Assembly: GCF_025766255.1 (NCBI RefSeq)
Contig: NW_026516732.1
Coordinates: 183,927-247,926, forward strand
From: Zychaea mexicana
Taxonomy: Eukaryota; Mucoromycota; Mucoromycetes; Mucorales; Lichtheimiaceae
Direction of reading: 5' to 3'
Length of the DNA: 64,000 nucleotides
Shown here: one piece after another, positions 61,850-64,000 of the stretch
Layout: each line of letters starts with the position of its first letter
How positions within the stretch are numbered: position 1 is the first letter of the stretch
Notes under the pieces: model-generated
Seen by the model: the letters and a program-made list of their open reading frames with translations, nothing else
Database searches by the model: none
Told to the model about the DNA's origin: nothing
Made by a program: the position numbers and the translations under genes

Positions 61850-62150
61850 CCTGCATAAGAGGCAATGCCCAGCGGACTTCATTGCAGCAATTGGCGTCCT
61901 TGGACTTCTGGACCTTTGAGTTCCATTCGAAATATGCTTTGACGATTTTATGTGTGGTCTCTACTGGCAGCTTGACTGGTCGTCGCTAAACTACATCCAG
62001 CAGCTCCTCTCATCTATTTCAGCTAGTAGCGAAATAAATCTTTGTCGAAGTATTTGCCATACTCGAGATCTGTTTAATAGCACTCTATAGACAGAAGCTA
62101 TAAACGAAAGAACCAATTCTTGTTGTTGCAGGTATGCTGCTTTAAATATT
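61850..62150 (-). pseudogene. Decayed coding remnant, probably transposon-derived
   Basis: On the minus strand an open stretch beginning AYLQQQELVLSFIASVYRV and continuing through LLNRSRVWQILRQRF closes at a stop near 62000. One frame over, a second stretch (RRPVKLPVETTHKIVKAYFE, then ...EVRWALPLMQDRLL and stop) follows directly. The two halves look like one protein broken by a frameshift. No family could be named. The remnant lies downstream of, and on the same strand as, the HTH gene at 62256-62767. Confidence 0.35.
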
Positions 62151-62255
62151 TTTAAAATATAAAACTAGCTCAATCTCACACATCTCACTCACGCCCACAC
62201 CCACACTCACATTACAATATATCCATCAAGTCAAATCAACCAAGTAATTATTTTT

Positions 62256-62767
62256 TTAATTTTTTGTAGATTTATTATTGCGTTCTTTGGAAACATATCT
62301 TCCAATAGTTGCAATAGGAATGCCAGTTTGACGATAGATTTGTCTAACTGACATTCCCTGCTGGAAGTGGAAGTGGAAGATCAGGTCGATCTCTTCCTGC
62401 GTGACCCGCTGGCGTGGTCTTCTTTTTGGTACTTGGTCTTGGACCACGCCTTGTACTTGGGCCACGTCTTCCACCTCAGTCTTCTCCTCCGGAAACCAGT
62501 CTTGGACCTCGGTCTTCTCATCTGCGTAAAGCCAGTCGACCTCGGTCTTGTCTTCAACCTGAACTGGTGAAGCTGATGAGCTAGATAGAAAACAGGTTTT
62601 TTTTCATATAAGTGTTCTATGCATATTTTTTAATCGTGTATTTTTATTATGTAGTCGAGCTTACTTAAATCAACTTCAACCAGGTCAAGACTTGCAATCC
62701 AACTGTCGAAAGCATCGGCGAAGTCGCATTGAGTAGGTTCATCGTAAGGAATTGCGTTATGGAACAT
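62256..62767 (-). CDS. Small helix-turn-helix protein A (unknown, transposase-like HTH)
   Basis: Exons 62665-62767 and 62256-62572 (92-nt intron, GTAAGC...CATCAG, phase 1), giving 139 residues. The N-terminal ~35 residues are acidic (MFHNAIPYDEPTQCDFADAF). Residues ~40-75 carry three imperfect copies of a (D/E)KTEV motif, twice followed by DW. A basic linker (VPKRRPRQRVTQEE) leads to a C-terminal helix-turn-helix of homeodomain-like type (MSVRQIYRQTGIPIATIGRY) ending YVSKERNNKS. Such HTHs occur in transposases and in domesticated regulators. A 15-bp repeat array lies 76-136 bp upstream of the start. The alternative acceptor (TCTAG) eight bases earlier breaks the frame, which supports this model. 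Confidence 0.6.
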
Positions 62768-62842
62768 GTTGGAAAAATATGCTTAACCCAGTAACTAGAT
62801 CCCATCTTTTAAATAGGCGCTCACCATCGTTGGTTTCACCTG

Positions 62843-62902
62843 AAGTGTCGTTGCACACAAGTGTCGTTTACACGAGTGTCGTTTACACAAATGTTCCACA
62901 TG
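62843..62902. repeat. 15-bp tandem repeat in the promoter of HTH gene A
   Basis: Copies AAGTGTCGTTGCACAC (62843), AAGTGTCGTTTACAC (62859), GAGTGTCGTTTACAC (62874) and a decayed AAATGTTCCACATG (62889). It lies between the two small HTH genes, just upstream of gene A. Confidence 0.85.
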
Positions 62903-63095
62903 AATTTTATTTTTTATAGAGGAAGGTCCCTAAGTGAAATTTTATAGACTCTGCAGTCACGCGTGTCCCACATCAACAGAGGCGTGCTGCGCGCGAAACT
63001 GTGTGCTAGGTCGATCAGTGTCTTCTACAGGTATGGCTCATTCCACACGAAGTTTCGAATATAGACTATAGTGAATCGCTATTGATAATATTTAT

Positions 63096-63525
63096 TCATT
63101 CTATATTATATATTTTTCTGTATTCTTTGGCCCATCGCTCCATAGTTGAGCGTGGAATCTCAGTTCTATTGTACCCTTTTCTTTCGATGGCACATAGTCT
63201 TACTGCTTCCTGGATCCTCTCACTCTCCTTGTACCATTTAGCCTTTTTTGCTTTTAGGCCCGCAACTTGTTCTTCTAGTTCTTGTATTACTTGCAGAAGC
63301 TCTAGGGTTTTTAAAATAATAGAGGTCTCGGCTGATGGCTCGTATTCTTTTCCCAGTTGCTTTGCATCATAGATTTTGATAAATTCCTCTATTCAAAAAA
63401 AATTAGCATAATGGTATTGTAAGCAATTAAAATGGATGTATGAACATACCAATAAGAGGGTCTTCGCCATCATTGACGTTGACAAATTCGCGTATTTCTT
63501 CGTGAGTGAGGGATATATTGCTCAT
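63096..63525 (-). CDS. Small coiled-coil / helix-turn-helix protein B (unknown)
   Basis: Exons 63450-63525 and 63096-63388 (61-nt intron, GTATGT...GAATAG, phase 1), giving 122 residues starting MSNISLTHEEIREFVNVNDG. Residues ~45-85 form a probable coiled coil (ILKTLELLQVIQELEEQVAG then LKAKKAKWYKESERI). The C-terminus (IQEAVRLCAIERKGYNRTEI then PRSTMERWAKEYRK) is HTH-like and aligns with protein A's recognition region: TGIPIATIGRYVSKE versus TEIPRSTMERWAKEY. The two genes are in tandem on the same strand, 328 bp apart. Palindromic repeats fill the region upstream of this start. No family was recognised. Confidence 0.6.
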
Positions 63526-63588
63526 TGTGAAAAATAATGTTCATAAAGTACAATATCAAGTGATTGAATTACTACGTATTTAAACTAT

Positions 63589-63987
63589 GCAGATCTAACG
63601 CTCAAGGTGCGTAGAGCACCTAAAAGAGATAAAGCAAATGTCTACTTCGCGGATCTTACGCTCAAGGTGCACGGAACACCTAAAAAGAGCAAAAGTCCAC
63701 TATGTAGATCTAACGTAAGTTGTATGGAACACCTGCTTTCCACTCTGTTCGCGCCCTCCGCCCACCCCCAAGCTACCGACGTAGGTTGACTTCATCCACT
63801 GTACAAGCTGATTCAATCCTTTGTCCAAATTTGATGGAACATCAAAATAAAATAAAAGACAGAAGGCCAGCATCTACTAGATATAAAGTGGAATTGTATA
63901 GAACACTTGCTTTTAAAAAAATTAGCTCACCTGCTGCCTCTACCTTGCCATGAGGGCATGTCTAAGTTAGAGTAGCATAGAATACTT
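63589..63987. repeat. Array of five 17-bp imperfect palindromes (6-5-6) upstream of HTH gene B
   Basis: Consensus AGNTGY-NNRGA-RCACYT. Copies: AGGTGCGTAGAGCACCT (63605-63621), AGGTGCACGGAACACCT (63665-63681), AGTTGTATGGAACACCT (63718-63734), AATTGTATAGAACACTT (63894-63910) and AGTAGCATAGAATACTT (63971-63987). The first four are each preceded by an AGATCTAACG-like box, so the larger unit is ~55-60 bp for the first three copies. The array may continue beyond the window. Confidence 0.75.
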
Positions 63988-64000
63988 CCAAAAAAAAAAA

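Noticed and set aside
1..64000. CRISPR arrays, operons, bacterial insertion sequences, tRNA and rRNA genes
   Set aside because: No direct-repeat/spacer arrays of CRISPR type; the genes are spliced and individually promoted; no convincing tRNA A/B boxes or rRNA sequence were seen by eye. A covariance-model scan would be decisive for tRNAs.

Overview
The window is nuclear DNA of a filamentous fungus, most likely an early-diverging one (Mucoromycota, Mucorales-like). The evidence is one-gene transcription units, many GT-AG introns of about 50-130 nt with CTAAC/CTGAC-like branch points, and a fungal gene set (SPT6, SEY1, AKR1-type palmitoyltransferase, COX9, NAC-beta, ribokinase, malic enzyme, a Pom1/DYRK kinase). 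There are no operons and no prokaryotic features. I could not assign a species. Spliced models were built by hand: every exon junction listed keeps the reading frame and uses GT-AG, but none was checked against RNA.

Layout. 1-1342 (-) is an F-box/TPR protein running off the left edge. 3530-8405 (-) is a large DYRK-family kinase with a ~1,000-residue disordered N-terminus. 8.4-14.2 kb is gene-poor. 14179-16133 (+) is a four-LIM protein, convergent with SPT6 (16401-21547, -). 22.7-26.7 kb holds three short proteins of unknown role. 27147-29559 (-) is malic enzyme with a possible in-frame mitochondrial presequence upstream of the likely cytosolic start. 29929-30690 (-) is an F-box-like protein. 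30.7-36.9 kb is mostly empty, with a decayed retroelement end at 35.2 kb.

From 36.9 to 57 kb housekeeping genes are dense: NAC-beta, a small zinc-finger protein, an Ecl1-like two-exon gene, AKR1-type DHHC transferase, SEY1, a small mitochondrial-type membrane protein, an enoyl-CoA hydratase, a secreted Ig-like protein, COX9 and ribokinase. Several work in mitochondria or the endomembrane system (COX9, hydratase, malic enzyme; SEY1, AKR1).

From 58.7 kb to the end the character changes. There is a 5'-truncated but open non-LTR retrotransposon with a perfect 14-bp target-site duplication. It is followed by an accessory block with an eleven-copy motif array at about 22-bp spacing, a decayed coding remnant, and two small two-exon genes on the minus strand. 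Both end in a similar helix-turn-helix-like segment, and each has its own repeat array immediately upstream. This block is the best candidate for something undescribed.
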